DNA of 9,198 bases from Bacteroidales bacterium (GTDB lineage Bacteria > Bacteroidota > Bacteroidia > Bacteroidales > JAADGE01). Shown in pieces: positions 1-7,777 of this stretch (the first letter of the stretch is position 1; every line of letters starts with the position of its first letter). The notes beneath the pieces were generated by a model that saw only the letters and a program-made list of their open reading frames with translations, had not been told where the DNA came from and ran no database searches. The position numbers were made by a program, and so were the translations under genes. The stretch is from positions 1-9,198 of the forward strand of contig JAOZMN010000098.1 in NCBI GenBank assembly GCA_029934265.1, read 5' to 3'.

Positions 1-732
1 TTCATTAATATATAACTGATTATCAACAACAAAGGCATAATTAAAAAATGTATTACCCCGAAATCTGCAAGAACCAAAATCGGTATAATCCGTAAATTTT
101 GTCGCTCCAAACTGTACTGTTTCGCTAAAATAAGCTAATTGAAAAATTACTTTATTAAACTCGGTATTCATAAAACCAACATCACCGATAAAACGTGTAC
201 TTGCGAAAGAAATTGTCTTAAAGAACCTTGAACCTGTAAAATAATTATGTCGATTATTGAAAACGGCACCGGCAAAAGTAGATTTTTCATCAAATTGACA
301 ATCACGAAACATTACTTGTCCGTCAAATGAAACTTCATTCAAATTAACTTCGTCTTGAAATGTACAGTTAATAAAAGTTACATTTTTATCAAATGTTACA
401 AGTCTGATTAACTTTCCGTTACTAATTCTTCCGATAAGTTTTCCTTTAAATGTACAGTTGGAAAATATTATGGAACTTTCAACATAGTTTCTCAAACTTT
501 CAGTTGTCTCGATAATTGCATTTGTTGTATCTATAAAACTAATATCTCCAAGTATTGTTGCGTTTTGATAAGCAATATTTTTATTTTCGGATATTTTTTT
601 ATTGATGATTTTTGCTTCAATTATCTTACTTCTTGCATCTATCATTTCCGATTTTTCCCGTTTTTGAGTCTTATTACAAGAAAAAAATAAAATAGATACT
701 GTTGCTATATATATAAAGTGTCGTTTTTTCAT
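1..732 (-). CDS. Pentapeptide-repeat lipoprotein, 3' end cut off by window
   Basis: An open frame runs without a stop from ATG at 732 to the window edge, giving 244 residues and no C-terminus. Residues 1-19 form a lipoprotein signal: MKKR, a hydrophobic stretch, then FFSC with Cys19 as the likely lipidated residue, so the protein should sit in an outer or inner membrane facing the periplasm. From about residue 90 onward Phe recurs every 5 or 6 residues (for example 136, 142, 147, 153, 158, 170, 176, 181, 187, 192), often preceded by C, S or T. This is the signature of the pentapeptide-repeat right-handed beta-helix in its 5+6 variant. Such repeats give a structural scaffold and do not reveal a substrate. 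The gene starts 61 bp after the thiC stop on the same strand with no hairpin between, so read-through from thiC is possible, but nothing suggests a thiamine role. The function is unknown. Confidence 0.8.
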   Translation of the reverse strand, partial: MKKRHFIYIATVSILFFSCNKTQKREKSEMIDARSKIIEAKIINKKISENKNIAYQNATILGDISFIDTTNAIIETTESLRNYVESSIIFSNCTFKGKLIGRISNGKLIRLVTFDKNVTFINCTFQDEVNLNEVSFDGQVMFRDCQFDEKSTFAGAVFNNRHNYFTGSRFFKTISFASTRFIGDVGFMNTEFNKVIFQLAYFSETVQFGATKFTDYTDFGSCRFRGNTFFNYAFVVDNQLYINE

Positions 733-793
733 AAATTTTTATTTTTTATATACTAAACACAAGATGCTTAATTTTCATATTTTCCGGCATTTT

Positions 794-2635
794 TTATTCG
801 GCTATGTATATTTCCCCTCCTTTTTCTCTAAATTCTTTTGCTTTTTTGTCAAGTTTATTTTTCAATTCTTCTTCAGAATATTTAAGTTTTTTGCCGGCGA
901 GGTGTCTTAATTCTTGTGTATTTTTCATCGAGCAAAAATGTTCACCGCACATAGAGCAAAAATGTGAAATTTTACTTCCTTCATCGGGAAGCGTAGAATC
1001 ATGGTATTTTATTGCAGTTTCACTGTCCAAAGAAAGATTAAATTGGTCTCTCCAGCGAAATTCAAAGCGTGCTTTACTTATTGCGTTATCTCGAACTTGT
1101 GCGGCAGGGTGTCCCTTCGCAAGGTCGGCGGCATGTGCGACAAGTTTGTATGTTATTACTCCGACTTTTACGTCGTGTTTATCCGGCAAACCAAGATGCT
1201 CTTTAGGTGTTACATAACATAACATTGCAGTTCCGTACCAAGCGATTTGTGCCGCTCCGATTGCCGATGTAATATGGTCGTAACCGGGTGCTATATCGGT
1301 AGTCAAAGGTCCGAGCGTGTAGAACGGAGCTTCGTTACAGACTTCTAATTGTCGAGTCATATTTTCTTGAATCATTTGCATCGGAACGTGTCCGGGACCT
1401 TCAATAATTACTTGAACTCCATTTTTTCTTGCGACTTCGGTAAGTTCACCAAGTACGTCAAGTTCAGCAAATTGTGCTTTATCGTTTGCATCATAAATTG
1501 AACCGGGACGCAAGCCGTCGCCAAGTGAAACTCCAACATCATACTCTGCCAATATTTTACAAATTTCATCAAATCGTGTATATAAGAAATTTTCTTTATG
1601 ATAGTGCATACACCACTTTCCGAGTATTGAACCTCCTCTTGAAACAATGCCTGTCATTCTGTTTGCAGTAAGCGGAATATGTCTGAGAAGTAAGCCTGCA
1701 TGAATTGTAAAATAATCAACACCCTGTTCGGCTTGCTCAATTAGTGTGTCTTTATAAACTTCCCAGCTTAAATCTTCGACAACTCCGTTTACTTTTTCAA
1801 GTGCTTGGTAAATCGGAACAGTACCAACCGGCACCGGTGAATTTCTGATAATCCACTCTCGTGTTTCGTGTATATTTTTTCCTGTGGACAAATCCATAAT
1901 CGTATCCGCTCCCCAGCGAAATGCCCAAACGGCTTTTTCAACTTCTTCTTCTATACTCGATGTTGTTGGCGAATTTCCAATATTGGCATTAATTTTCACA
2001 AGAAAATTTCTGCCTATTATCATCGGCTCTATTTCGGGGTGATTTATATTTGCAGGAATTACTGCCCGTCCAAGTGCAATTTCGTTACGTACAAACTCCG
2101 GAGTTATTTTACTTTTTGGTAAATTTGCTCCATAACTTTCTCCTTTGTGCTGCTTTATTTTCTCGTTATATTTATCTATTTGCTGATTTTCTCGGATAGC
2201 AATATATTCCATTTCCGGAGTAATAGTTCCTTGCTTTGCATAGGAATACTGTGTAATGACTTTCCCTTTTTTGGCTTTCAGTGGTTTTCTGTTTATATGC
2301 TCAAAACGTAAACTATCCAAACTATTATCCGACAATCTTTTACGACCGTATTCCGATGATAATTCTGTTAGTTCTTCTACATCTCCTCTGTCTTTTATCC
2401 ACTGCTCTCTTATTTTAGGAAGTCCTTTTTCCAAATCTATCGAAATTTCGGGGTCGGTATAAACTCCGGAAGTATCATAGATTGTTACGGATTGATTAGT
2501 GACAACATTACTTTCAAGGTCGATTGTATCGGAAAGCGAAACTTCTCGCATTGCTACTTGTATATCATGTAGTTCTCCTTGTACATAAATTTTTTTTGAA
2601 CCGGGAAACGGTTTTGTTGTTATTTTATCTTTCAT
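794..2635 (-). CDS. thiC: Phosphomethylpyrimidine synthase ThiC
   Basis: ThiC is a cytosolic radical-SAM enzyme that rearranges 5-aminoimidazole ribotide into 4-amino-5-hydroxymethyl-2-methylpyrimidine phosphate, the pyrimidine half of thiamine. The 613-residue product is close to the usual length (the E. coli enzyme is about 630). It has the N-terminal ThiC-associated region (about residues 8-90, with KPFPGSKKIYV), the conserved catalytic barrel (RAVIPANINHPE, INANIGNS, SRGGSILGKWCMHYHKENFLY, EGPGHVPM), and the C-terminal 4Fe-4S ligands Cys560-x2-Cys563-x4-Cys568 in CSMCGEHFC. The frame is intact and no key residue is missing. ATG at 2635 is chosen because the protein then begins directly with the family N-terminus. 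It lies downstream of thiS and the TPP riboswitch on the same strand, but across an unusually long gap of about 310 bp that holds repeats, so a second promoter cannot be excluded. Confidence 0.98.
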   Translation of the reverse strand: MKDKITTKPFPGSKKIYVQGELHDIQVAMREVSLSDTIDLESNVVTNQSVTIYDTSGVYTDPEISIDLEKGLPKIREQWIKDRGDVEELTELSSEYGRKRLSDNSLDSLRFEHINRKPLKAKKGKVITQYSYAKQGTITPEMEYIAIRENQQIDKYNEKIKQHKGESYGANLPKSKITPEFVRNEIALGRAVIPANINHPEIEPMIIGRNFLVKINANIGNSPTTSSIEEEVEKAVWAFRWGADTIMDLSTGKNIHETREWIIRNSPVPVGTVPIYQALEKVNGVVEDLSWEVYKDTLIEQAEQGVDYFTIHAGLLLRHIPLTANRMTGIVSRGGSILGKWCMHYHKENFLYTRFDEICKILAEYDVGVSLGDGLRPGSIYDANDKAQFAELDVLGELTEVARKNGVQVIIEGPGHVPMQMIQENMTRQLEVCNEAPFYTLGPLTTDIAPGYDHITSAIGAAQIAWYGTAMLCYVTPKEHLGLPDKHDVKVGVITYKLVAHAADLAKGHPAAQVRDNAISKARFEFRWRDQFNLSLDSETAIKYHDSTLPDEGSKISHFCSMCGEHFCSMKNTQELRHLAGKKLKYSEEELKNKLDKKAKEFREKGGEIYIAE

Positions 2636-2653
2636 TTATTTAAGTTTTATATT

Positions 2654-2930
2654 TGAACTCAGTCTAAAAAATGTATTTTCTCGCAATCAAACCCGTAAGG
2701 TTTCAATTAAAAGACTGTAAATCTAACATTTAGATTTGTTAATTTTGTTAAATCAAATCCTAAGGGTCTTCTTATTCCAAACTCATATATTATTATTGAG
2801 ACAGGTATAAAGGGTATTTTTCAGTAATCAGACCTTAATGGCTTGAAGTAATAAACATCTATAAACAAGATATTTATATTTATTAATTTTTGTTAAATTA
2901 AACCCTTAGGGTCTTTTTACACTGAACTCA
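2654..2930 (-). repeat. Two diverged copies of a hairpin-bearing intergenic repeat
   Basis: This fills the 296-bp gap between thiS and thiC, which has no gene. Read on the minus strand, copy A (about 2930-2811) and copy B (about 2785-2664) share the same order: TGAGTT, then AAGACCC-T-AAGGxTTxATTTAAC, a run of AT, a second short hairpin, then GATTrCnGAnAAATAC. Small imperfect inverted repeats are centred near 2696, 2762, 2836 and 2907, spaced 66-74 bp apart, with arms such as AAACC/GGTTT and ACCCT/AGGGT. The TGAGTT-type motif recurs at the copy boundaries. It looks like a tandem duplication of a dispersed Bacteroidota intergenic repeat. It could act as mRNA processing or stabilising stems, or be a mobile repeat. 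Copy boundaries are approximate, judged by eye. Confidence 0.6.
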
Positions 2931-2945
2931 TTATTTGTTAATTAT

Positions 2946-3149
2946 TCACCCTCCTTGAGTTGCCTTTATTATAAGCAGTTTATCATTTTCTTTCAAAAAA
3001 TAATTTGCCCAATTATTTTTTGAAACAACCGTATTATTTACGGCAATCGCAATTCCTCTTTTTTCTGAAAGTTGTAGAATTGTAATTAGTTCGTTTACAG
3101 AAGTTCTTTCAGGCACTTCCTTTTTTTCTTCATTTATATATATATACAT
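2946..3149 (-). CDS. thiS: Sulfur carrier protein ThiS
   Basis: This 67-residue ubiquitin-fold protein ends in the diagnostic Gly-Gly (ATQGG). In thiamine synthesis its C-terminus is adenylated by ThiF and converted to a thiocarboxylate, which gives sulfur to ThiG for the thiazole ring. The sequence MYIYINEEKKEVPERTSVNELI, the central AIAVNNTVV strand and the KENDKLLIIKATQGG end match ThiS in order and length. The start lies about 60 nt downstream of the TPP riboswitch. No Shine-Dalgarno is visible and a run of T/A precedes the ATG, as is common in Bacteroidota. It is the first gene of the riboswitch-controlled unit, followed by thiC. The partner genes thiF, thiG and thiH are not in this window. 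Confidence 0.95.
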   Translation of the reverse strand: MYIYINEEKKEVPERTSVNELITILQLSEKRGIAIAVNNTVVSKNNWANYFLKENDKLLIIKATQGG

Positions 3150-3204
3150 AAAAAAATTATAAAAACAGGAGAATTTCCGAAAACAAAGGTAAGATAAATT
3201 TCTT

Positions 3205-3282
3205 TATTCCCTGTTTCGGCATTATCCGTATCAGGTACAAAGGGTGTAATCTCAGCCTGTTACAGAAGGCACCCCCAAAAAT
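3205..3282 (-). promoter_or_regulatory. TPP riboswitch (THI element)
   Basis: The minus strand carries the conserved aptamer parts in order: GGGGGTGCC (3276-3268), GGCTGAGATTACACCC (3257-3242), then ACCTGATACGGATAATGCC (3236-3218) followed by GAAACAGGGA. These match the two thiamine-pyrophosphate binding arms and the closing segment of the THI element. It lies between gldF and thiS on the same strand, so it should repress thiS-thiC when thiamine pyrophosphate is plentiful. No clean intrinsic terminator follows before thiS. Downstream segments at 3184-3177 (GTTTTCGG) and 3169-3163 (CCTGTTT) are complementary to the aptamer 3' edge and may form the switching partner. Boundaries are approximate. 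Confidence 0.93.
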
Positions 3283-3337
3283 TAAGGTTTATTTTATTCG
3301 GTAAATTTAATAATTAATATTTATAAAAAGGAAATAA

Positions 3338-4066
3338 TCATTTCTTTTTTTCAAGAACCAATTTTGTAGAAAATATAAAAATTGCAGAAACAGACAAAAA
3401 ATATACAAGGTCTCGAGAGTCGATTACTCCTCTGCTCATAGATTTGTAATGAGCATTAATCCCGACAGATTCTACAAATCCGCTCCAAGTATCCCAAACG
3501 GGGAAAGTACTTACTGCTTCAAATCCTGCAAAAATAAAAAATGAAATTAACATCGAAATAAGAAATGCAATTATTTGATTTTCAGTAAGTGAAGATGCAA
3601 AAACTCCAACGGCAACATATACGGCGGCAAGAAAAAACAGTCCGATATATGACCCCCAAGTTGCTCCGGTATCAATATTCCCAACAGGATTTCCAATTTG
3701 ATAAATTGTAATAAAATAAATTAATGTCGGCAATAAAGAAAACAGCACAAGTATCACACCGGCAAAATATTTGGCAAGTACAATTTGCAGATTGGTAAGC
3801 GGTCGTGTATAAAGCAATTCGATTGTTCCGGTTCTTTTTTCATCGGAAAAAAGTCGCATACAAATTGCCGGTACCAAGAATAAAAATATCCAAGGTGCTA
3901 CAAAAAATAATGTCCCGATGTCGGAATAACCGACTTCAAGTACATTATACTGTCCGGGAAAAATCCAAATAAAAAAACTGTTTCCGATAAGAAATACCGA
4001 AATTACGATATATCCGGTCAGACTGCCGGCAAAACCGGTAAGTTCTTTTTTTAATAAACTCAGCAT
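3338..4066 (-). CDS. gldF: GldF-like ABC-2 transporter permease
   Basis: This is an inner-membrane permease of the ABC-2 class. In gliding Bacteroidota GldF works with the substrate-binding-like GldG and the ATPase GldA; homologues also occur in non-gliders, where the role is uncertain. The product has 242 residues, the usual GldF length. About six membrane segments are visible near residues 16-36, 51-71, 99-121, 138-158, 164-184 and 218-236. After the second segment comes the ABC-2 signature loop, MRLFSDEKRTGTIELLYTRP (70-89). The start MLSLLKKELTGFAGSLTGYI is typical of the family. Upstream on the minus strand, TATCATTG occurs twice in tandem (around 4092-4077), a loose match to the TAnnTTTG box. 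The next gene downstream is thiS behind its own riboswitch, not gldG, so this is an orphan copy within the window. Confidence 0.88.
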   Translation of the reverse strand: MLSLLKKELTGFAGSLTGYIVISVFLIGNSFFIWIFPGQYNVLEVGYSDIGTLFFVAPWIFLFLVPAICMRLFSDEKRTGTIELLYTRPLTNLQIVLAKYFAGVILVLFSLLPTLIYFITIYQIGNPVGNIDTGATWGSYIGLFFLAAVYVAVGVFASSLTENQIIAFLISMLISFFIFAGFEAVSTFPVWDTWSGFVESVGINAHYKSMSRGVIDSRDLVYFLSVSAIFIFSTKLVLEKKK

Positions 4067-4123
4067 AAAAATTATTCAATGATACAATGATATAATTATA
4101 GGCATATTTCATAGAATATTAAT

Positions 4124-4178
4124 AAACTTTACACTTTCGCTCAATATTCAAAATTGATAAAACGAAAGTATAAAGTTT
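4124..4178 (-). terminator. Stem-loop between prkA and gldF
   Basis: Arms at 4124-4139 and 4163-4178 are 16 bp each and complementary except for one pair, with a 23-nt loop. In minus-strand RNA the odd pair becomes a U-G wobble, so the whole stem can form; in plus-strand RNA it would be a C-A mismatch. It begins 14 bp after the prkA stop, which fits a 3' stem of prkA mRNA. There is only a short, broken U run after it and the stem is AU-rich, so it may be a weak terminator or an mRNA-stabilising or processing stem. Confidence 0.5.
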
Positions 4179-4191
4179 CTATAAAACATAT

Positions 4192-6267
4192 TTAACTTGC
4201 ATCGTCATGCGTGCAGAAATATTCTATTGTTTTTTGAGCACAAGTTTTACAATATCCGAGTTTTTTATTCATCGTACTTATCATTCTGTTGTAAAGTTTT
4301 TGATTTTCATCATTTGTACGATTCGATAAAGCTCCAACCAAACTACCTGCTCCGGCAATATCCGATTTTAATCTTACATCAGTAACAGCTTTTACCAAAT
4401 CATTGTTATCCATATAGTTATAATTAGGGTCTTGTATCATTTTCTGACCGTAAATTTTGGATATTGTATTTCGATAACTTTGTTTTTGCTCATTATTTTT
4501 CAATCCCAAACGCTCTTCGACACTATTAATAAATGTCTCATCTATTTTCAGTGAAACAAGTTTTCCTGTTTGCGGGTCTTTGTAAGTCCAAATTCTATCA
4601 TTTCCAAGATTTTTTGCATCGACACCGATAACCATATTTACATAATTCAAAACATCTTTTTCAATCGCATCGGGTTCGTCCATATACGCATTGAAAATTG
4701 TAGTAACAATATTCTTACGATGTAAAGATTTTGCAATTTTCAAATCGTTAAGATATTTTGTTCTGTCTGCCGGCTCTTGCACGTAATCAATAATTACACT
4801 TTCGAGCGAAGTAAAAATATCACCTGCATACATACATTTTCCTTCCTGTGTTTCCGAACGTTCAAGTAAAAGTTGAACTGCACGCCCCAAATTTCTGTGT
4901 CCGAGACCTTTTTGTCCGAATCGTTTTGTAATATCCGGAGCATGGTTAAGGTCGTTTATTACTTCGGCAAGCGTTTTTATACTTTTTTCTCCGGCAACTT
5001 CTCCGGCAGATAACTTCATCATTTCCACCGGCGTAAGTTTATCCGAAGGCGGCATTCGAGAAAGAGTAACCGCTACCGAAATTGCATAATTCAAATTCGG
5101 GTCGGTATGAAGTTTATCCCCTCTAAAAGTAGTTTTCTCAGAACTCCCGATTGCATATTTTGTAAGTTCTTGTTGCAATTTATAATTCGTATTGTGCGAC
5201 ATATAAGTCAGCCGGCATCTATCAACTATCGGAGCTTGTTCTTTTTCTTCCAAAAATTTACCGAACTCCGCATTATTACTTGTCGCTATAATTAAGGTGT
5301 CTAATGGCCATTTGTAACCTTCCATTTCGATAGTTCGATTTTGGATAACACCCAAATAAACCTGAACAAGGTCTCTTTTGTTTTTAAAAATTTCATCTGC
5401 AAAATGAATACCACCACCGGCAACCCTTGCCAAAGCACCTCGACGTAAATCAAAACGATACGGATTATCGGTATCCGTAATATGAAGCAATCGAGAAATA
5501 GATTCATCGCCAAGCAAATCAACAGCCGAAGAAGTTATTTTATCCTTAGCGGCATATTTTCCGGTTAAAGTTCCTCTTGACTCACTTATACTAATTGCTT
5601 TTATTTCAATAAATTCATCTATTCTTTTTATATCCCCGTCTATATATTCCGTTATCTGATTAAAAATATAATCGGAACAAGCTCCAAGCGGTCTGTAATT
5701 TTTGTAATATCCCTCTATTTGCTTGTCTGTTGCTCCAAGTTTTTTTATATATTCAATGTTTTTATTTTTATCTTCAAATAAATTCATTGCCAAAATAATC
5801 GGATCTTCATAAGTCTGCGACTCTATTGAAGTAATTTTTCCATATCCTCCGATTTTATCCAAATTTTTAAATTTAATAAAATATCTTCTATTTCCCGGCT
5901 TTGCAATAAAACTGCGATAAAGACTGCTCAAATGATCAACGAAAAATGTTTTTCCATTTCCCGGTTCACCTATTAAAACAAAAGCCATTTCCCCCGATGA
6001 TCCACCCTCTGCGGCATCTTTAACAAAAGATACAAAACTGTTTATTTCGTCAAACATTCCGATAACATGTTTGCCTCCTGCTCTTAAAACTTTGTAATCA
6101 TATAAATTTCTGCCGTTTACGAAAATTTTTTCTATTTTTTTCGTATCGCTTAAAATCATTCGCGTCAGCGATTGATAAACATTTTCAAAATATCGTTTTT
6201 CTGTTATTACACTTTTTACGTGAGAAGACAGAGTCGATTCCGAGATGTGATTTATCTTTTTTGCCAT
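4192..6267 (-). CDS. prkA: PrkA family AAA+ serine protein kinase
   Basis: The product has 691 residues. The PrkA family (YeaG in E. coli) joins an N-terminal AAA+ ATPase to a C-terminal PrkA domain and is linked to stress and starvation responses; both kinase and ATP-dependent protease activities have been proposed for family members. Seen here: Walker A GEPGNGKT (100-107), Walker B IHFADE (287-292), a sensor-1-like IIATSNN (326-332), the DRCRLTYM segment (349-356) typical of this family, and a C-terminal region from about 430. The end carries Cys673, Cys676, Cys685 and His687, a possible metal-binding cluster. It is somewhat longer than the E. coli protein (about 640). The ATG at 6267 gives the family-like N-terminus; no Shine-Dalgarno is seen. 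Genes often found beside prkA (DUF444/YeaH and SpoVR) are absent here. Downstream lies gldF, separated by 125 bp with a stem-loop. Confidence 0.93.
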   Translation of the reverse strand: MAKKINHISESTLSSHVKSVITEKRYFENVYQSLTRMILSDTKKIEKIFVNGRNLYDYKVLRAGGKHVIGMFDEINSFVSFVKDAAEGGSSGEMAFVLIGEPGNGKTFFVDHLSSLYRSFIAKPGNRRYFIKFKNLDKIGGYGKITSIESQTYEDPIILAMNLFEDKNKNIEYIKKLGATDKQIEGYYKNYRPLGACSDYIFNQITEYIDGDIKRIDEFIEIKAISISESRGTLTGKYAAKDKITSSAVDLLGDESISRLLHITDTDNPYRFDLRRGALARVAGGGIHFADEIFKNKRDLVQVYLGVIQNRTIEMEGYKWPLDTLIIATSNNAEFGKFLEEKEQAPIVDRCRLTYMSHNTNYKLQQELTKYAIGSSEKTTFRGDKLHTDPNLNYAISVAVTLSRMPPSDKLTPVEMMKLSAGEVAGEKSIKTLAEVINDLNHAPDITKRFGQKGLGHRNLGRAVQLLLERSETQEGKCMYAGDIFTSLESVIIDYVQEPADRTKYLNDLKIAKSLHRKNIVTTIFNAYMDEPDAIEKDVLNYVNMVIGVDAKNLGNDRIWTYKDPQTGKLVSLKIDETFINSVEERLGLKNNEQKQSYRNTISKIYGQKMIQDPNYNYMDNNDLVKAVTDVRLKSDIAGAGSLVGALSNRTNDENQKLYNRMISTMNKKLGYCKTCAQKTIEYFCTHDDAS

Positions 6268-6327
6268 AGAATAAGTTTTTTATCTGAATTGAGAATGAAA
6301 TTAGAATTTTAAAATCTATTTTTTTGA

Positions 6328-6357
6328 TAAAGATATAGAAAAATTTCTTATGACAAA
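6328..6357 (-). promoter_or_regulatory. Candidate prkA promoter
   Basis: On the minus strand TATCTTTA (6335-6328) matches seven of eight positions of the Bacteroidota -7 box TAnnTTTG, with TTTG (6357-6354) upstream at an 18-nt spacing, near the usual 19. It lies about 60 bp before the prkA ATG. This is a match by eye in AT-rich DNA, so chance agreement is possible. Confidence 0.35.
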
Positions 6358-6965
6358 AAAATTAATTCCACACAAATACCGGTAGAAAGGTTTAGCAGTA
6401 ATGATAACCATCTGTTTTTCACATTCACTTATTTATAACTTACTGATTATATTAATTTTGCACAACTACATAAACAACTATAAACAGATAGAAAATCGCA
6501 GTCGAAAATTATTTTTATTATTATTTTTCATAAATACTTCAACAGAGGCTCAATGTGAAGTTTATTATTAGACAATCTTAAGTATTCTTAATATCCTGTA
6601 CCAAAAATTCGTTTAGCTCATTAAGTCTTTATATTTTTAATATACGATAGAAAACTGATTAACAATCTAATTCATTAAAATCTAAGTGCGTAAAACTTTT
6701 AAACTAAAACACTATATATAAGATAGTTAACACTTAAAGTGTATAAAATATTTCTATACAAGAATACTTATATGGCTCATATTCAGGCACTTATAATTAT
6801 CGATGCTAAGCTTAAAAATAATAAACAGACAAAATTATTTAGATAATCCGACAAGAATATTTTTTTTGTTTTGCAGACAAGCAATTTACATCAAAATAAC
6901 AGAGTACTAAAACTTATTACTCTAATTATAAACAAAGATAATAAGACTAACTTGGCAAAATTACA

Positions 6966-7013
6966 TAAGTAACACCCTTCTGTTTACATATGTAAACAGA
7001 AGGGTGTTACTTA
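6966..7013. repeat. 48-bp perfect palindrome
   Basis: Two 24-base arms meet at 6989/6990 without spacer or mismatch. Each arm runs TAAGT, AACACCC, TTCT, GTTTACAT towards the centre. The centre is GTTTACATATGTAAAC. No T-run follows on either side, so it is not a standard terminator. It closely resembles the hairpin at 7964-8003 (AACACCC(C)T-C-TxTTTAC in both), and the centre matches the palindrome inside the XRE gene. It could extrude a cruciform or bind a symmetric protein. Confidence 0.9.
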
Positions 7014-7051
7014 GTTCCACAAAACTCTTGAATAAAGAGAACAACACAAAT

Positions 7052-7094
7052 TTATCTAATTTAATATCGTAAATTTAGATATTAAATTAGATAA
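7052..7094. repeat. AT-rich inverted repeat, 17-bp perfect arms
   Basis: TTATCTAATTTAATATC (7052-7068) is exactly reverse-complementary to 7078-7094, around a 9-nt spacer GTAAATTTA. It lies 38 bp right of the 48-bp palindrome. There is no GC-rich stem or T-run, so a terminator is unlikely. Its role is unknown. Confidence 0.85.
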
Positions 7095-7329
7095 GGCAAT
7101 ATAAAATTACTGATTACAAAAACTCAATCCAATTCTTAATTAAAAGAATATAACACAATTATACCAAGCATCAATGAAAATAAGCCTTACGTATAATATT
7201 CCACAATGATAAACCGATAAGTTTGTAGTTCGTTTTGCAATTACAAATTTTACAAGAAGGTTAGGTTAGTTTAATTTACTAATCTCTGTAATTTTTTATC
7301 TGCAAGCAAAGTAATCTATCCGATAAAAA

Positions 7330-7349
7330 TGCCTTATAATTATAAGGCA
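7330..7349. repeat. 20-bp perfect palindrome
   Basis: TGCCTTATAATTATAAGGCA is its own reverse complement with no spacer. It could be an operator for a dimeric regulator or a small stem. No gene is adjacent on either side. Confidence 0.8.
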
Positions 7350-7371
7350 CGACTTTTGCATATAGACTATT

Positions 7372-7385
7372 AAATACCGGTATTT
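7372..7385. repeat. 14-bp palindrome
   Basis: AAATACCGGTATTT is a perfect palindrome 22 bp right of the one ending at 7349. A related AAATACCGGTA also occurs at about 6375 upstream of prkA, so the ACCGGT core may be a recurring site. Short enough that chance is possible. Confidence 0.5.
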
Positions 7386-7581
7386 TCTTATACAGGTAGC
7401 TCTCCGTAAATAATCAGGCAATTTCTGTGATGATACGAATCAAGAAAAACAAAGGAAATAACAATAAGAAAATAATTTAGTTAGAATCTATTATTTTAAC
7501 AAACTTCACAAATAGTGTTTAAATATCTTAAAATTAATGATTTAGATATTATATTTAAAGCTTAAGTTTAAACTTTTCTAT

Positions 7582-7597
7582 TGTTTTACGTAAAACA
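7582..7597. repeat. 16-bp palindrome TGTTTTACGTAAAACA
   Basis: A perfect palindrome whose halves, TGTTTTAC, resemble the TGTTTAC half-sites seen elsewhere in this intergenic region with one extra T. A true TGTAAACA half-site follows at 7623-7630. It may belong to the same site family or be coincidental. Confidence 0.5.
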
Positions 7598-7777
7598 GAT
7601 GTCTTAAATCATAATATGATACTGTAAACATCTTGTAATAAATAATTTATACGAATTACTTAAATTAATACTTCATATAGCTTAAAAATCATTAATCTGT
7701 TTATTATCAAGTTTTTAACTTATAGAGACAATTCCAAGGTAATATCCGGCACAACTCATAAATAATTATCACAGACA

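Noticed and set aside
804..1222. Plus-strand frames opposite the thiC 3' part
   Set aside because: thiC is unmistakable on the other strand and the plus-strand peptides show no family features.
6982..6997. A BlaI/CopY-type operator (TACAnnTGTA)
   Set aside because: Two of the three palindromes contain TACAnnTGTA, but no BlaI/CopY-like regulator, beta-lactamase or copper gene is near; the match may be incidental. The third copy (TACGAATGTA) breaks it.
6966..7013. A hairpin telomere or protelomerase site
   Set aside because: The palindrome length is in a suitable range, but no protelomerase or phage gene is in the window and the sequence continues on both sides.
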